Assembly (NCBI RefSeq): GCF_016806125.1
Contig: NZ_CP047166.1
Span: forward strand, 2,418,001 to 2,482,000
From: Ponticoccus alexandrii
GTDB lineage: Bacteria > Pseudomonadota > Alphaproteobacteria > Rhodobacterales > Rhodobacteraceae
Reading direction: 5' to 3'
DNA length: 64,000 nucleotides
Shown: positions 36,736 through 45,930 of the stretch, in pieces
Layout: each line of letters begins with the position of its first letter
Numbering within the stretch: the first letter of the stretch is position 1
Translations under genes and position numbers: made by a program
Notes under the pieces: generated by a model
Seen by the model: only the letters and a program-made list of their open reading frames with translations
The model's database searches: none
Told to the model about the DNA's origin: nothing

Positions 36736-38076
36736 TTAAGGATGTACTAACGACCGCTCCAGCGCCGGGTAGCGCAGGCCCAGCGTGACACCGCGCGCCA
36801 CGAAGCTGACCAGCAGCGCCGCCCAAAGCCCGTGGTTGCCGAAGGCGGGCACCAGCATCAGCGCCGCGACCCCGTAGATCGCCACCGAGACGGCCATCAT
36901 GTTGCGCATGTCCCCCGTGCGCGTCGCACCGATGAAGATGCCGTCCAGCATCCACGCGGCGAGGCCGAGGATCGGCACCGCCACCATCCACGGCAGGAAT
37001 TCGCGCGCAGCCTCTCGGACGTCGGGGTCGGTGGCCATCAGGTCGATGATCCACGGGCCAAAGAGGGCGAAAGCCAGCGCCAGCCCGATGTTCAGCACGA
37101 TCCCCCAGAAGCTGCTGACCAGCGCCGCGCGTCTCAATCGGTGCAGCGCCCGCGCCCCGATCGCCTGCCCCACCAGCGCCTCGGCGGAAAAGGCAAAGCC
37201 GTCCAGCGCATAGGACGTGATCTGCAGGAATTGCAGCAGCACCTGATTGGCCGCCAGCGTGACGTCGGAAAAGCGCGCACCGGTGAACATGAAGGACAGG
37301 ATCACCGCTTCGAGCAGCAGGGACCGGATCAGGATGTCGGAGTTGACGCGGGCCATGCCGATCAGGCGCTCGCGGTCGAAGACCCGCGGCCAGTCTCGCC
37401 ATGCGGGTACGGCAAAGGCGTCGCGACACAGCCAGAACCCAAGCGCGAGACCGCTCCATTCGGCGATGAAGGTCGCGGTGGCCACGCCGCCCACGCCCCA
37501 GCCAAGACCCAGAACGAAGACGAGATCCAGCGCGATGTTCACCCCGTTCATCCAGATTTGGATGACCAACACCGCGCGGGTGCGTTCAGCGGCGATGAGC
37601 CAGCCGAGAATGCCATAGAGCGCGATGGCCGCCGGCGCCGACCAGACCCGGATAGCCATGTAGTGACGGGCCAGAGCCTCGACCTCGTCCGAGGCCGGGG
37701 CGATGGTAAAGGCGGCCCGGAAGAGCAGCCCCTGCAGCAGGACGATCGCCAGCCCGCCGCTGAAGCCGATCATCAGGGCGCGGGTCAGCAGGGCCGCCGT
37801 CTCGGCCCGGTTGCCCTGCCCCAGCGCCTGCGCAACAAGCCCGGTGGTGCCCATCCTGAGAAACCCGAAGACCCAGTAGAGCGCCGAGAGGACAACCGCG
37901 CCGATGCCCACCGCACCGATGGGCGCTGCCTCTCCCAGCTGCCCGACCACGCCGGTGTCGACGGCCCCCAGAAGCGGCACCGTGGCATTCGACAGCACGA
38001 TGGGCAGGGCGATCTTCAGCACCCGGGCATGGGTGATCGGGGTCTCGGGGGTGGAGGCTGTCATTGAGGCCGTCAT
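36736..38076 (-). CDS. MATE family efflux transporter (DinF-like)
   Basis: About 446 residues, twelve membrane segments. The start (HARVLKIALPIVLSNATVPL, LGAVDTGVVGQLG) and the middle (FGFLRMGTTGLVAQALGQGN) match the DinF branch of MATE transporters. ATG at 38076 has GGAACAG upstream; an earlier in-frame Met (38145) gives an Arg/Pro-rich extension and is less likely. The exported compound is unknown. Confidence 0.87.
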   Translation of the reverse strand: MTASMTASTPETPITHARVLKIALPIVLSNATVPLLGAVDTGVVGQLGEAAPIGAVGIGAVVLSALYWVFGFLRMGTTGLVAQALGQGNRAETAALLTRALMIGFSGGLAIVLLQGLLFRAAFTIAPASDEVEALARHYMAIRVWSAPAAIALYGILGWLIAAERTRAVLVIQIWMNGVNIALDLVFVLGLGWGVGGVATATFIAEWSGLALGFWLCRDAFAVPAWRDWPRVFDRERLIGMARVNSDILIRSLLLEAVILSFMFTGARFSDVTLAANQVLLQFLQITSYALDGFAFSAEALVGQAIGARALHRLRRAALVSSFWGIVLNIGLALAFALFGPWIIDLMATDPDVREAAREFLPWMVAVPILGLAAWMLDGIFIGATRTGDMRNMMAVSVAIYGVAALMLVPAFGNHGLWAALLVSFVARGVTLGLRYPALERSLVHP

Positions 38077-38239
38077 GGGTCTGTTCCGGCGGATGGGCGC
38101 GGCGACCTGATACCGGACCGGCGCCGAGGTCAATGCCCGGAGCATGGAATTTCTGACGGCGGGCTACCGGCGGGCGCGGGGCGCCGGGCGATCCGGAGCC
38201 GGGTCCGGTCAGATGCCGGGCCTGGTGGCACGGGGCGAT

Positions 38240-38298
38240 GGGGGCTCTGCCCCCCGGCCTGCGCCCCCCCCCCCGAGGTATTTGTCAGACCGAAGAAG
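38240..38298. repeat. Copy of the dispersed GAGGTATTT repeat with GC hairpin and C-tract
   Basis: A GGGGG/CCCCC hairpin (38240-38254) is followed by a run of 11 C (38264-38274) and the repeat core GAGGTATTTGTCAGACCGAA (38275-38294). It lies in the gap 38077-38400, otherwise without a gene, downstream of the thioesterase genes, whose transcription it could end. Confidence 0.65.
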
Positions 38299-38400
38299 CG
38301 CAGAGGCCCGGGGACACGGTGGTGGCCGCTCGGGCAAGGTGAGCTGTGGGCGGGGGCGGTTAGCGGCCGCGCCGCGCCTTGCCGGGTGTTGCGGCGCGGG

Positions 38401-38910
38401 TCAGGCGCCCGGGCGCGGCATCAGGAAATGCGCGGTGGCCTGTGCCATGGGGCGGTCGCGGTTGTCCTGCCAAGCTTCGGCCTGCACAGAGGCGTAGCGG
38501 CGTCCCAGCCGCGTCACCCGGGCGCGGCCATAGGCGTCGCGCGGCAGGCCCGAGCGCAGGTAGTCCACCGTGAAGTCGATTGTCTTGGGCAGGCGCGGCA
38601 GTCTGCCCTCGCTCAGCGAAGACGGGTCCAGCGCGCCGGTTTCGATGTCGGACCAGAGCCATGTCCAGTTCAGGGTGATCATCGCCGTGATCTCGAGGAA
38701 GGCTGCCGTGACGCCGCCGTGGATCGCCGGAAGCTGCGGGTTGCCGATCAGCTTGTTGTCGAAGGGCAGCACGGCGGTCAGCTCGTCGCCCCTTCGGTCG
38801 AAGCTCACGCCGAGGTATTGGATGTAGGGCACCCCGCTGACCAGCGCCGTGAGCGCGGCGTCGCGGCGCTGTTTCACCACCTGCACGGGTTCGGGCGTCG
38901 GGCGGGCCAT
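38401..38910 (-). CDS. PaaI family thioesterase (hotdog fold)
   Basis: A 169-residue hotdog thioesterase. The family HGG motif is AIHGGVTAAFLEI near residue 65, with the second strand KTIDFTVDYLRSGLPRDAYGRA. It hydrolyses an acyl-CoA, substrate unknown. The start overlaps the stop of the second thioesterase gene by one nucleotide (TGATG), so they form a pair that may act together. Confidence 0.86.
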   Translation of the reverse strand: MARPTPEPVQVVKQRRDAALTALVSGVPYIQYLGVSFDRRGDELTAVLPFDNKLIGNPQLPAIHGGVTAAFLEITAMITLNWTWLWSDIETGALDPSSLSEGRLPRLPKTIDFTVDYLRSGLPRDAYGRARVTRLGRRYASVQAEAWQDNRDRPMAQATAHFLMPRPGA

Positions 38911-39332
38911 CACGCGCCCTCCACCGTGAAGGCGCCGGTGGCGGTGGCCACCGGGTGCGCCGCGTCGTCGTCGCAGGCGGTCGCGCGCACGAAGGCCACG
39001 GACCGGGTGATGTGGTAGCATTCGGCCCGTGCCACGACGGTCTGGCCGGGGGTAGCCGGACGCATATAGTCGATGCGCAGGTTGATCGTCGCGGTTCCGG
39101 CGGGCGATTTCGGGTGGCTCATGACCGCCGCCCCGCCGCAGGTGTCCATCAGCGCCGAGACCGCGCCGCCGTGGATCACCCCGGTTTCCGGGTCACCGAC
39201 AAAGCGGGCGTCATAGGGCATCTCGATCTGCGCGAGCCCGTCGCCGATCTCTGTCACCGTCATGTTCAGGGCGCGCGTGTGGGGGATCATCTCGATGAAC
39301 TGGCGGGCAATGGCGGTCTTGTCGGCGGTCAT
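38910..39332 (-). CDS. PaaI family thioesterase (hotdog fold), upstream partner
   Basis: A 140-residue PaaI-type thioesterase. VIHGGAVSALMDTCGGAAV is the catalytic region and TINLRIDYMRPATPGQ the second hotdog strand. It is first in a two-gene leftward operon with the other thioesterase. Both lie just upstream of, and divergent from, the MerR/acyl-CoA dehydrogenase block, consistent with removing CoA from acyl intermediates. Confidence 0.88.
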   Translation of the reverse strand: MTADKTAIARQFIEMIPHTRALNMTVTEIGDGLAQIEMPYDARFVGDPETGVIHGGAVSALMDTCGGAAVMSHPKSPAGTATINLRIDYMRPATPGQTVVARAECYHITRSVAFVRATACDDDAAHPVATATGAFTVEGA

Positions 39333-39443
39333 GAGGATCCTTTCGAGTCGATCCGACTATGAAAGCCCCCCGCCCCCCGCGCAAGCGGTTGTCAGCACCG
39401 GATCGCGGGGATACCCTGCTGCCCGGGAGGACGAGGAACAGCG

Positions 39444-39815
39444 ATGACGGCCAGCCGCCTGAGTTTCAAGGATATGTGCGCGCGCTTCGAGGTGACGCCG
39501 CGGACGCTGCGGTACTACGAATACATCGAGCTTCTGCAACCGGAGCGCGAAGGACGGTCACGTTTCTACGGCCCGCGCGAGGTGGCGCGGATGACCCTGA
39601 TCCTGCGCGGGCGGCGCTTCGGCTTTCAGTTGGAGGATATCCGCCAGTGGCTGCTGATCTACGAGAAGGACGGCACCGAGGCGCAGATGCGCGCGTGGAT
39701 CGACATGGCCGACCGGCAGCTTGGCGAGTTGGCCGAGCAGAAGGCACAGCTGGAAGAGGCCATGGCCGAACTGCAGGCGCTGCGCGATGAAACCGCCGGA
39801 TCCCTGCCCTCCTGA
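39444..39815 (+). CDS. MerR family transcriptional regulator
   Basis: A 123-residue MerR protein. Winged helix-turn-helix in [20 protein letters not shown], then RRFGFQLEDIRQWLLIY and a C-terminal coiled coil. No metal-binding cysteines, so it is not a metal sensor. It closely resembles the next MerR gene (VTPRTLRYYE against [10 protein letters not shown]), suggesting a local duplication. It probably senses a CoA-related or acyl signal. Confidence 0.87.
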   Translation: MTASRLSFKDMCARFEVTPRTLRYYEYIELLQPEREGRSRFYGPREVARMTLILRGRRFGFQLEDIRQWLLIYEKDGTEAQMRAWIDMADRQLGELAEQKAQLEEAMAELQALRDETAGSLPS

Positions 39816-39907
39816 TCGGCAAAAGCTTGCTGCCGCGGTGGCCGGGTTGACGTTACAGCCCTATATCTGTCAAAGCGCTTTGAAATAAACTTTCGCCCGA
39901 TATTGGT

Positions 39908-39961
39908 TTACGTTGCTTGATCTTACGTCAGGGAGGAAGTTACGTGACGTACGAGTTACGT
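39908..39961. promoter_or_regulatory. Four phased TTACGT repeats between the MerR genes
   Basis: TTACGT occurs at 39908, 39923, 39940 and 39956, at 15-17 bp steps, within the 226-nt gap between the two MerR genes. The third copy is part of a near-palindrome TTACGTGACGTAC (39940-39952). TTACGT-type palindromes are known binding sites of LiuR-type MerR regulators of acyl-CoA genes. Another TTACG lies near 40013. Confidence 0.55.
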
Positions 39962-40041
39962 CACCCCACTTTCCCATTGTAGGATGGCAACGCAACCCTC
40001 AGATCGGGCGTTCCGTTACGGACCGACACGAGGACTGCACG

Positions 40042-40443
40042 ATGAATGAAGAGAAACTGATGACGATCCGCGAGATGTGCGACGCCTTCGAGGTGACGCC
40101 GCGCACGCTGCGGTTCTACGAACAGAAGGAGCTGCTGTTCCCGATCCGCGAAGGGCAGAAACGCCTGTTCACGCGGCGCGACCGTGCCCGCCTGAAGCTG
40201 ATCCTGCGCGGCAAGCGTTTCGGATTCAGCCTGGAAGAAATCCGGCAGTTGCTTGACCTCTACGATGTGGGCGACGAACAGCAGACGCAGATTGCAGCGG
40301 CCTACGAGGTGGCTCAGCAGCGGCTGACCGACCTGAAGGCGCAGCGCACCGACCTCGACTCGGCCATTGCCGAGCTGGAGGAACAGATGACCTGGGGAGA
40401 GCGGATGCTATCCTCGATGAAGAACCGGAAGGCCGCCGAATAG
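40042..40443 (+). CDS. MerR family regulator (LiuR-like) of acyl-CoA metabolism
   Basis: A 133-residue MerR protein: [20 protein letters not shown] for DNA binding, [18 protein letters not shown], and a C-terminal helix. It precedes the acyl-CoA dehydrogenase gene by 40 nt, the arrangement of LiuR/FadR-like MerR regulators in proteobacteria. It likely controls the downstream beta-oxidation operon through the TTACGT array upstream of it. Confidence 0.85.
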   Translation: MNEEKLMTIREMCDAFEVTPRTLRFYEQKELLFPIREGQKRLFTRRDRARLKLILRGKRFGFSLEEIRQLLDLYDVGDEQQTQIAAAYEVAQQRLTDLKAQRTDLDSAIAELEEQMTWGERMLSSMKNRKAAE

Positions 40444-40483
40444 CAAAGGCGCGGCGGCCTGTCTCAGGGAGAGAGGAGACGCC

Positions 40484-42265
40484 ATGCCCATCTATACCGC
40501 CCCCACAGAGGACCAGCTTTTCGTTCTGGACGAGGTGCTGAAGATCGGCGCCAGCGACGTTCCCGGCTACGGGGACCTGGACCGCGACACGCTGGACGCG
40601 ATCCTCGGCGAAGCGGCCAAGCTGGCCGAAAACGTCCTCGCCCCGCTGAACACCGTCGGTGACGAACAGGGCTGCACGCTGGAAAACGGCGTGGTGCGCA
40701 CGCCCGACGGTTTCAAGGCGGCCTTCGACCAGATGCGCGAGGGCGGCTGGACGGCGCTGGATTGCGACCCCGAGTATGGCGGACAGGGCCTGCCCTACGT
40801 GGTGGCCACTGCAGTGGGCGAGATGTTCTCGTCGGCCAACATGGCCTTCAACATGTATCAGGGCCTGACCCACGGCGCCTACAACGCCATCCACGCCCAT
40901 GGCTCTGACGACCAGAAGGCGATGTACCTGCCCAAGATGGTGACCTGCGAGTGGGGCGGCACCATGAACCTGACGGAGCCGCATTGCGGCACCGACCTTG
41001 GACTGATCCGCACCAAGGCGGTACCGGCAGAGGACGGGTCCTACAGGATCACCGGCCAGAAGATTTGGATCTCGGCCGGAGAGCACGACATGTGCGACAA
41101 CATCATCCACCTCGTGCTGGCGAAACTCCCGGACGCGCCCGAGGGCGTGAAGGGCATCTCGCTGTTCATCGTGCCGAAGCTCATGGTGAACGAGGACGGC
41201 TCTCTGGGCGAGCGCAACGCGCTGTCCTGCGGCGGGCTGGAAAAGAAGATGGGCATTCACGGCAATGCCACCTGCGTGATGAACTACGACGGCGCGACGG
41301 GCTTCCTTGTGGGCGAGCCGCACAAGGGCATGCGCGCCATGTTCACCATGATGAACGAGGCGCGGCTGGGCGTGGGCCTTCAGGGCTACGCGCAGGGCGC
41401 GGTGGCCTACCAGAACGCGCTGGCCTTCGCCAAGGACCGCGTGCAGGGCCGGGCCGTGACCGGGGCCGAGAACCCCGAAGGGGCCGCCGATCCGATCATC
41501 GTGCACCCCGACGTGCGCCGGAACCTGATGGATCAGAAGGCCTTCGTCGAGGGCGCGCGGGCGTTTACGCTCTGGGGGGCCTCGCTGATCGACAAGGGGC
41601 ACCGCTCCGGCGACAAGACCGCAGAGGGGCTGATCTCGCTGCTGACGCCGGTGATCAAGGGCTTCCTCACCGACAAGGGCTTCGAGACCACGGTGCTGGC
41701 GCAGCAGACGCTGGGCGGGTCCGGCTTCACCCGCGAATGGGGGCTGGAGCAGTTCGTCCGCGATGCCCGGATCACCATGATCTACGAGGGCACCAACGGC
41801 GTGCAGGCGCTGGACCTTGTCGGTCGCAAGCTGGCGCAGGACGGCGGCAAGCACGTCATGGGCTTCTTCGAGATGGTCAAGAGCTTCGCCTCCGAGAACA
41901 AGGGCAAGGACGAGGCCTTCGACCGCGACTTCCTCGACCCGCTCAAGGCCGCCTCCAAGGACCTTCAGGCGGCAGGCCTGTTCTTCATGCAGAACGGCAT
42001 GAAGAACCCGAACGAGGCGCTGGCGGGGTCCTACGACTTCATGCACCTCTTTGGCCATGTCTGCCTTGGCCTGATGTGGGCGCGCATGGGCCGCGTGGCG
42101 CAGGAGAAGCTGGCCGCCGGTGCAGGCAACGCCGCCTTCTACGAGACCAAGCTGGCGACCGGGCGCTACTACATGGCGCGGCAACTGCCGATGACGGCGA
42201 CGCACCTCGCCCGCATCCAGTCCGGGGCCGGCACCGTCATGGCGCTTGAGGCCGAGGCGTTCTGA
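40484..42265 (+). CDS. Acyl-CoA dehydrogenase (long form, FadE/DmdC-like)
   Basis: A 593-residue FAD-dependent acyl-CoA dehydrogenase with an extra C-terminal domain. [19 protein letters not shown] is the FAD/acyl-binding loop, GEHDMCDN and [14 protein letters not shown] follow, and the catalytic Glu is in [13 protein letters not shown]. The length and C-terminal domain match the DmdC/FadE12 group, which acts on acyl-CoAs including 3-methylmercaptopropionyl-CoA from DMSP in roseobacters. Long- or medium-chain fatty acyl-CoA is equally possible. Confidence 0.9.
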   Translation: MPIYTAPTEDQLFVLDEVLKIGASDVPGYGDLDRDTLDAILGEAAKLAENVLAPLNTVGDEQGCTLENGVVRTPDGFKAAFDQMREGGWTALDCDPEYGGQGLPYVVATAVGEMFSSANMAFNMYQGLTHGAYNAIHAHGSDDQKAMYLPKMVTCEWGGTMNLTEPHCGTDLGLIRTKAVPAEDGSYRITGQKIWISAGEHDMCDNIIHLVLAKLPDAPEGVKGISLFIVPKLMVNEDGSLGERNALSCGGLEKKMGIHGNATCVMNYDGATGFLVGEPHKGMRAMFTMMNEARLGVGLQGYAQGAVAYQNALAFAKDRVQGRAVTGAENPEGAADPIIVHPDVRRNLMDQKAFVEGARAFTLWGASLIDKGHRSGDKTAEGLISLLTPVIKGFLTDKGFETTVLAQQTLGGSGFTREWGLEQFVRDARITMIYEGTNGVQALDLVGRKLAQDGGKHVMGFFEMVKSFASENKGKDEAFDRDFLDPLKAASKDLQAAGLFFMQNGMKNPNEALAGSYDFMHLFGHVCLGLMWARMGRVAQEKLAAGAGNAAFYETKLATGRYYMARQLPMTATHLARIQSGAGTVMALEAEAF

Positions 42266-42324
42266 GGCGAAGGTGTCGGTGGTCTTCGGACCCACCCTGC
42301 CCCACCGGCCAGAAGGAGTGCCCC

Positions 42325-42537
42325 ATGCCCAAACGGTTTCGTCTGACGCGGCGTTTTCCTGTCGCCATGACCGAGGACGGCTACCGTGGCCTCAAGCGGT
42401 TCGCGCACGAGGCCGGTCTGGACGAGGGTGAGGCGCTCTCGTTCCTGTTCGAACATTTCGACAGCGTGACGGACGAGGACGCGCTGTCGCACAGATTGCG
42501 CCTGTTCAACGCCGAACTGGAGGCGCGCAAGCGGTAG
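42325..42537 (+). CDS. Small protein between acyl-CoA dehydrogenase genes
   Basis: A 70-residue charged protein (MPKRFRLTRRFPVAMTEDGY start), predicted helical: RGLKRFAHEAGLDEGEALSF then LSHRLRLFNAELEARKR. The central part loosely resembles a ribbon-helix-helix or DUF-type DNA-binding fold, but I do not recognise it. AAGGAG lies 8 nt upstream, and codon use matches neighbours, so it is probably real and in the operon. Confidence 0.6.
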   Translation: MPKRFRLTRRFPVAMTEDGYRGLKRFAHEAGLDEGEALSFLFEHFDSVTDEDALSHRLRLFNAELEARKR

Positions 42538-42552
42538 GGAGGAGCCGGTCCC

Positions 42553-43686
42553 ATGGGCTGGATGACGGAGGAACACGCGATGCTGGGCGAGATGTGCGCC
42601 CGGTTCATCGAGACCGAGTGGGCGCCCGAGTTCGAGCGCTGGCGCAAGGCGGGCCAGATGGACCGCACCACTTGGGCGCAGGCGGGCGAACTGGGGCTGC
42701 TCTGCCCCTCGGTGCCCGAGGCATACGGCGGCGCAGGCGGCGATTTCGGCCACGAGGCGGTGATCCTGATGGAAGCCGCCCGCGCCAACCTCGCCTCCTG
42801 GGGGCACGGCATCCACTCGGGCATCGTGGCGCATTACGTGCTGGCCTACGGCACCGAGGATCAGAAGCGGCGCTGGCTGCCGAAGATGGTCACCGGGGAC
42901 CTGGTGGGCGCGCTGGCCATGACCGAACCCTCGACCGGCTCGGACGTGCAGGCGATCAGGACCAAGGCGGTGAAGGACGGCAACGGCTACCGGCTGTCGG
43001 GTCAGAAGACCTTCATCACCAATGGCCAGCACGCCAACCTGATCCTCGTCGCCGCCAAGACCGATCCCTCGGCGGGGTCCAAAGGCGTGTCGCTCGTGGC
43101 GGTCGAAACCGACGGGGCCGAGGGTTTCACCCGCGGGCGCAACCTCGACAAGATCGGCTGCCACGCCGCCGATACCTCGGAACTCTTCTTCGACAACGTC
43201 GCGACCCCGCCCGAGAACATCCTCGGAGAGGCGGAGGGTCAGGGCTTCTACCAGATGATGCAGCAACTTCCGCAGGAACGGCTGATCATCGGCTGCGGCG
43301 CGGTGGGCGCGATGGAGGGTGCACTCGCCCGAACCGTCGCCTACTGCAAGGAGCGCGAGGCCTTCGGCGGCCCGCTAACGCAGTTCCAGAACACCCGCTT
43401 CGTTCTGGCCGAGTGCAAGACGAAGACCACCGTCGCCCGCGCCTTCCTCGACGCCTGCATCGCCGAGCACCTCGCGGGCGCCCTGACCGTCGAAAAGGCC
43501 GCCATGGCGAAATACTGGCTGACCGACACGCAGGGAGAGGTACTCGACGCATGCCTGCAACTGCATGGCGGCTACGGCTACATGACGGAATACGCGGTCG
43601 GCGAGATGTGGGCCGACGCAAGGGTTCAGCGCATCTACGGCGGCACCAACGAGATCATGAAGGAACTGATTGCGCGTGGGTTGTGA
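42553..43686 (+). CDS. Acyl-CoA dehydrogenase (LCAD/IVD-like)
   Basis: A 377-residue acyl-CoA dehydrogenase: [19 protein letters not shown] (FAD loop), [14 protein letters not shown], and [21 protein letters not shown]. The C-terminal motif is [12 protein letters not shown], so the usual catalytic Glu of YEGT is Gly. Long-chain and isovaleryl-CoA dehydrogenases share this change and use a Glu on another helix; here the Glu in [10 protein letters not shown] is a candidate. The substrate chain length is not known. Confidence 0.9.
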   Translation: MGWMTEEHAMLGEMCARFIETEWAPEFERWRKAGQMDRTTWAQAGELGLLCPSVPEAYGGAGGDFGHEAVILMEAARANLASWGHGIHSGIVAHYVLAYGTEDQKRRWLPKMVTGDLVGALAMTEPSTGSDVQAIRTKAVKDGNGYRLSGQKTFITNGQHANLILVAAKTDPSAGSKGVSLVAVETDGAEGFTRGRNLDKIGCHAADTSELFFDNVATPPENILGEAEGQGFYQMMQQLPQERLIIGCGAVGAMEGALARTVAYCKEREAFGGPLTQFQNTRFVLAECKTKTTVARAFLDACIAEHLAGALTVEKAAMAKYWLTDTQGEVLDACLQLHGGYGYMTEYAVGEMWADARVQRIYGGTNEIMKELIARGL

Positions 43687-43714
43687 GGACAGCGTGCGGG
43701 GAGAGGGCGAATTT

Positions 43715-43935
43715 GAGTATTTTTCCAGAGAAGAAGCAGGAAGGTCGCATATCGGGCCCGCACTCCGGGCTGCAATCGGCCTTCCCGCCCTGCCCGTGCC
43801 GTTCAACGGGCTCGGGACTTCTCCTCTGGCGGTCATCGGCTCTCCAGCCTGTACCGCAGAAACAGGATGCGGCCATTAACCTTAACGCGCCGTTACCGGA
43901 GACACGCTTTGTGCTTCTTCTCTGTGAAAATACTC
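43715..43935. repeat. 221-bp segment bounded by 24-bp inverted repeats
   Basis: The gap 43687-44003 holds GAGTATTTTTCCAGAGAAGA (43715-43734, running to 43738) and an inverted copy at 43912-43935 with 2 mismatches in 24. The copies resemble the GAGGTATTT...AAAGAAG repeats elsewhere. A GC hairpin (stem GCGGGGGC) follows the second copy. No gene lies inside. It could be a small non-autonomous insertion or two terminator elements. Confidence 0.55.
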
Positions 43936-44003
43936 CGCGGGGGTGCGGGGGCGCGAAGCCCCCGCTCCTGCACTGACCAAAAGCGCCGACGGAAGGATAG
44001 CGC

Positions 44004-44642
44004 ATGACCATGAAACTCTACTGCTTCGGCGAGTCGGGGCATTCCTACAAGGCGGCGCTGGCGCTGCAGCTGGCCGATCTGGACTGGGAGCCGGTGAAGG
44101 TCGATTTCTTCAACGGCGAGACGCGCTCCGAGGAGTTTCGCCGGGATGTCAACGAGATGGGCGAATGCCCGGTGCTGGTGGACGGCGATACCCGCCTCAG
44201 CCAGTCCGGCGTCATCCAGCAGTATCTCTCGGACACCTACGGCCATTTCGGCGGTAAGGATGCCTCCGAAAAACTGGAGGTGCTGCGCTGGGTGATCTGG
44301 GACAACCAGAAGCTCTCCGGCATGGCCGGGCCCTGCCGCTTCCTGATGAACTTCATCCCCGAGGAAAAGCGCCCCGCCGAGGTGATCGCCTTCATGCAGG
44401 GGCGCCTGAAAAGCACCTACGGCATCCTCGACGCCCATCTGAAGGGCCGCGACTGGATCGTCGGCGCGGCACCCACCAATGCCGACCTGACCTGCTGCGG
44501 CTACCTCTACTATCCCGAGCCCTTCGGCTTCGACCGCAAGGCCTTTCCCGAGATCGACCGCTGGCTGTCGAACATCGAAGGCCTCGACGGCTGGAAACAC
44601 CCCTATGACCTGATGCCCGGCTCGCCCGCCGACCGGGCCTGA
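44004..44642 (+). CDS. Glutathione S-transferase family protein
   Basis: A 212-residue GST: thioredoxin-like N-terminal domain (MKLYCFGESGHSYKAALALQ; cis-Pro in GECPVLVDGD; SQSGVIQQYL) and an all-helical C-terminal domain. Substrate unknown. It lies 25 nt upstream of the thiolase gene in the same direction and is probably co-transcribed with the beta-oxidation genes. Confidence 0.87.
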   Translation: MTMKLYCFGESGHSYKAALALQLADLDWEPVKVDFFNGETRSEEFRRDVNEMGECPVLVDGDTRLSQSGVIQQYLSDTYGHFGGKDASEKLEVLRWVIWDNQKLSGMAGPCRFLMNFIPEEKRPAEVIAFMQGRLKSTYGILDAHLKGRDWIVGAAPTNADLTCCGYLYYPEPFGFDRKAFPEIDRWLSNIEGLDGWKHPYDLMPGSPADRA

Positions 44643-44667
44643 GACGACAAGACCAAAGGAATCACCC

Positions 44668-45879
44668 ATGACCGACGCCTATATCTACGATGCCCTGCGC
44701 AGCCCGCGCGGCAAGGGCCGCAAGGACGGCAGCCTGCACGAGGTCACCTCGCTGCGGCTGTCGGCGCAGATCCTGAACGCCGTCAAGGAGCGCAACGGCC
44801 TCGAGGGCCACGCCGTCGAGGACGTGATCTGGGGCAACGTCACGCAGGTAGGCGAGCAGGGCGGCTGCCTTGCGCGCTCTGCCGTGCTGGCATCCGACCT
44901 CGACGAGCGCATCCCCGGCCTTGCCATCAACCGCTTCTGCGCCTCGGGCATGGAGGCGGTGAACCTCGCCGCCAATCAGGTCCGCGGCGGCGCCGGCGAG
45001 GCCTATATCGCGGGCGGGGTCGAGATGATGGGCCGCGTCGCCATGGGCTCTGACGGGGCGGCCATCGCGGTCGATCCCTCCATCGCGATGGAGCGCTATT
45101 TCGTGCCGCAGGGCATCAGCGCCGACATCATCGCCACCGAGTACGGCTTCAGCCGCGACGATGCGGACGCTCTGGCCGTCGAAAGCCAGAAGCGTGCCGC
45201 CGCCGCATGGGAGGACGACCGCTTCGCCAAGTCCATCGTGACGATCCGCGACCAGAACGGCCTGCCGATCCTCGACCGCGACGAATACATGCGTCCCGGC
45301 ACCGACATGCAGTCGCTTGGCGCGCTCAAGCCCTCGTTCAAGGACATGGGCGAGTCCATGCCCGGCTTCGACAAGGTCGCGCTGATGAAGTACCCGCATC
45401 TCGAGCGGATCGAGCACATCCACCATGCCGGCAACTCCTCGGGGATCGTCGACGGCGCCGCCGCCCTGCTGATCGGCTCCAAGGCCTTTGGCGAGGCGCA
45501 CGGTCTGAAGCCCCGCGCGCGCATCCGCGCCTCCGCCAAGATTGGCACCGATCCGACGATCATGCTGACCGGCCCCGTTCCGGCGACAGAGAAGATCCTC
45601 AAGGACAGCGGCATGTCCATCGGCGACATCGACCTCTTCGAGGTCAACGAGGCCTTCTCCTCTGTCGTGCTGCGCTTCATGCAGGCCTTCGACGTGGACC
45701 ATTCCAAGGTCAACGTGAACGGCGGGTCGATCGCCATGGGGCACCCGCTGGGGGCAACCGGCGCGATCATCATCGGCACCCTGCTCGACGAGTTGGAGCG
45801 CAGCGGCAAGGGCACCGGCCTCGCCACGCTCTGCATCGCCAGCGGCATGGGCGCCGCCACGATCATCGAGCGCGTCTGA
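44668..45879 (+). CDS. fadA: Acetyl-CoA C-acyltransferase (thiolase)
   Basis: A 403-residue thiolase. Nucleophile Cys91 in INRFCASGMEAV, His in GGSIAMGHPLGATGA and the second Cys in TLCIASGMGA. It cleaves 3-ketoacyl-CoA to acetyl-CoA and a shortened acyl-CoA. Its position directly before fadJ supports a fatty acid degradation role over acetoacetyl-CoA synthesis for PHB. Confidence 0.92.
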   Translation: MTDAYIYDALRSPRGKGRKDGSLHEVTSLRLSAQILNAVKERNGLEGHAVEDVIWGNVTQVGEQGGCLARSAVLASDLDERIPGLAINRFCASGMEAVNLAANQVRGGAGEAYIAGGVEMMGRVAMGSDGAAIAVDPSIAMERYFVPQGISADIIATEYGFSRDDADALAVESQKRAAAAWEDDRFAKSIVTIRDQNGLPILDRDEYMRPGTDMQSLGALKPSFKDMGESMPGFDKVALMKYPHLERIEHIHHAGNSSGIVDGAAALLIGSKAFGEAHGLKPRARIRASAKIGTDPTIMLTGPVPATEKILKDSGMSIGDIDLFEVNEAFSSVVLRFMQAFDVDHSKVNVNGGSIAMGHPLGATGAIIIGTLLDELERSGKGTGLATLCIASGMGAATIIERV

Positions 45880-45930
45880 GCCATTTCGCGGCCCCCGGCG
45901 GGCCGCGCCGCAGAACAAGGGAAGAGACAC

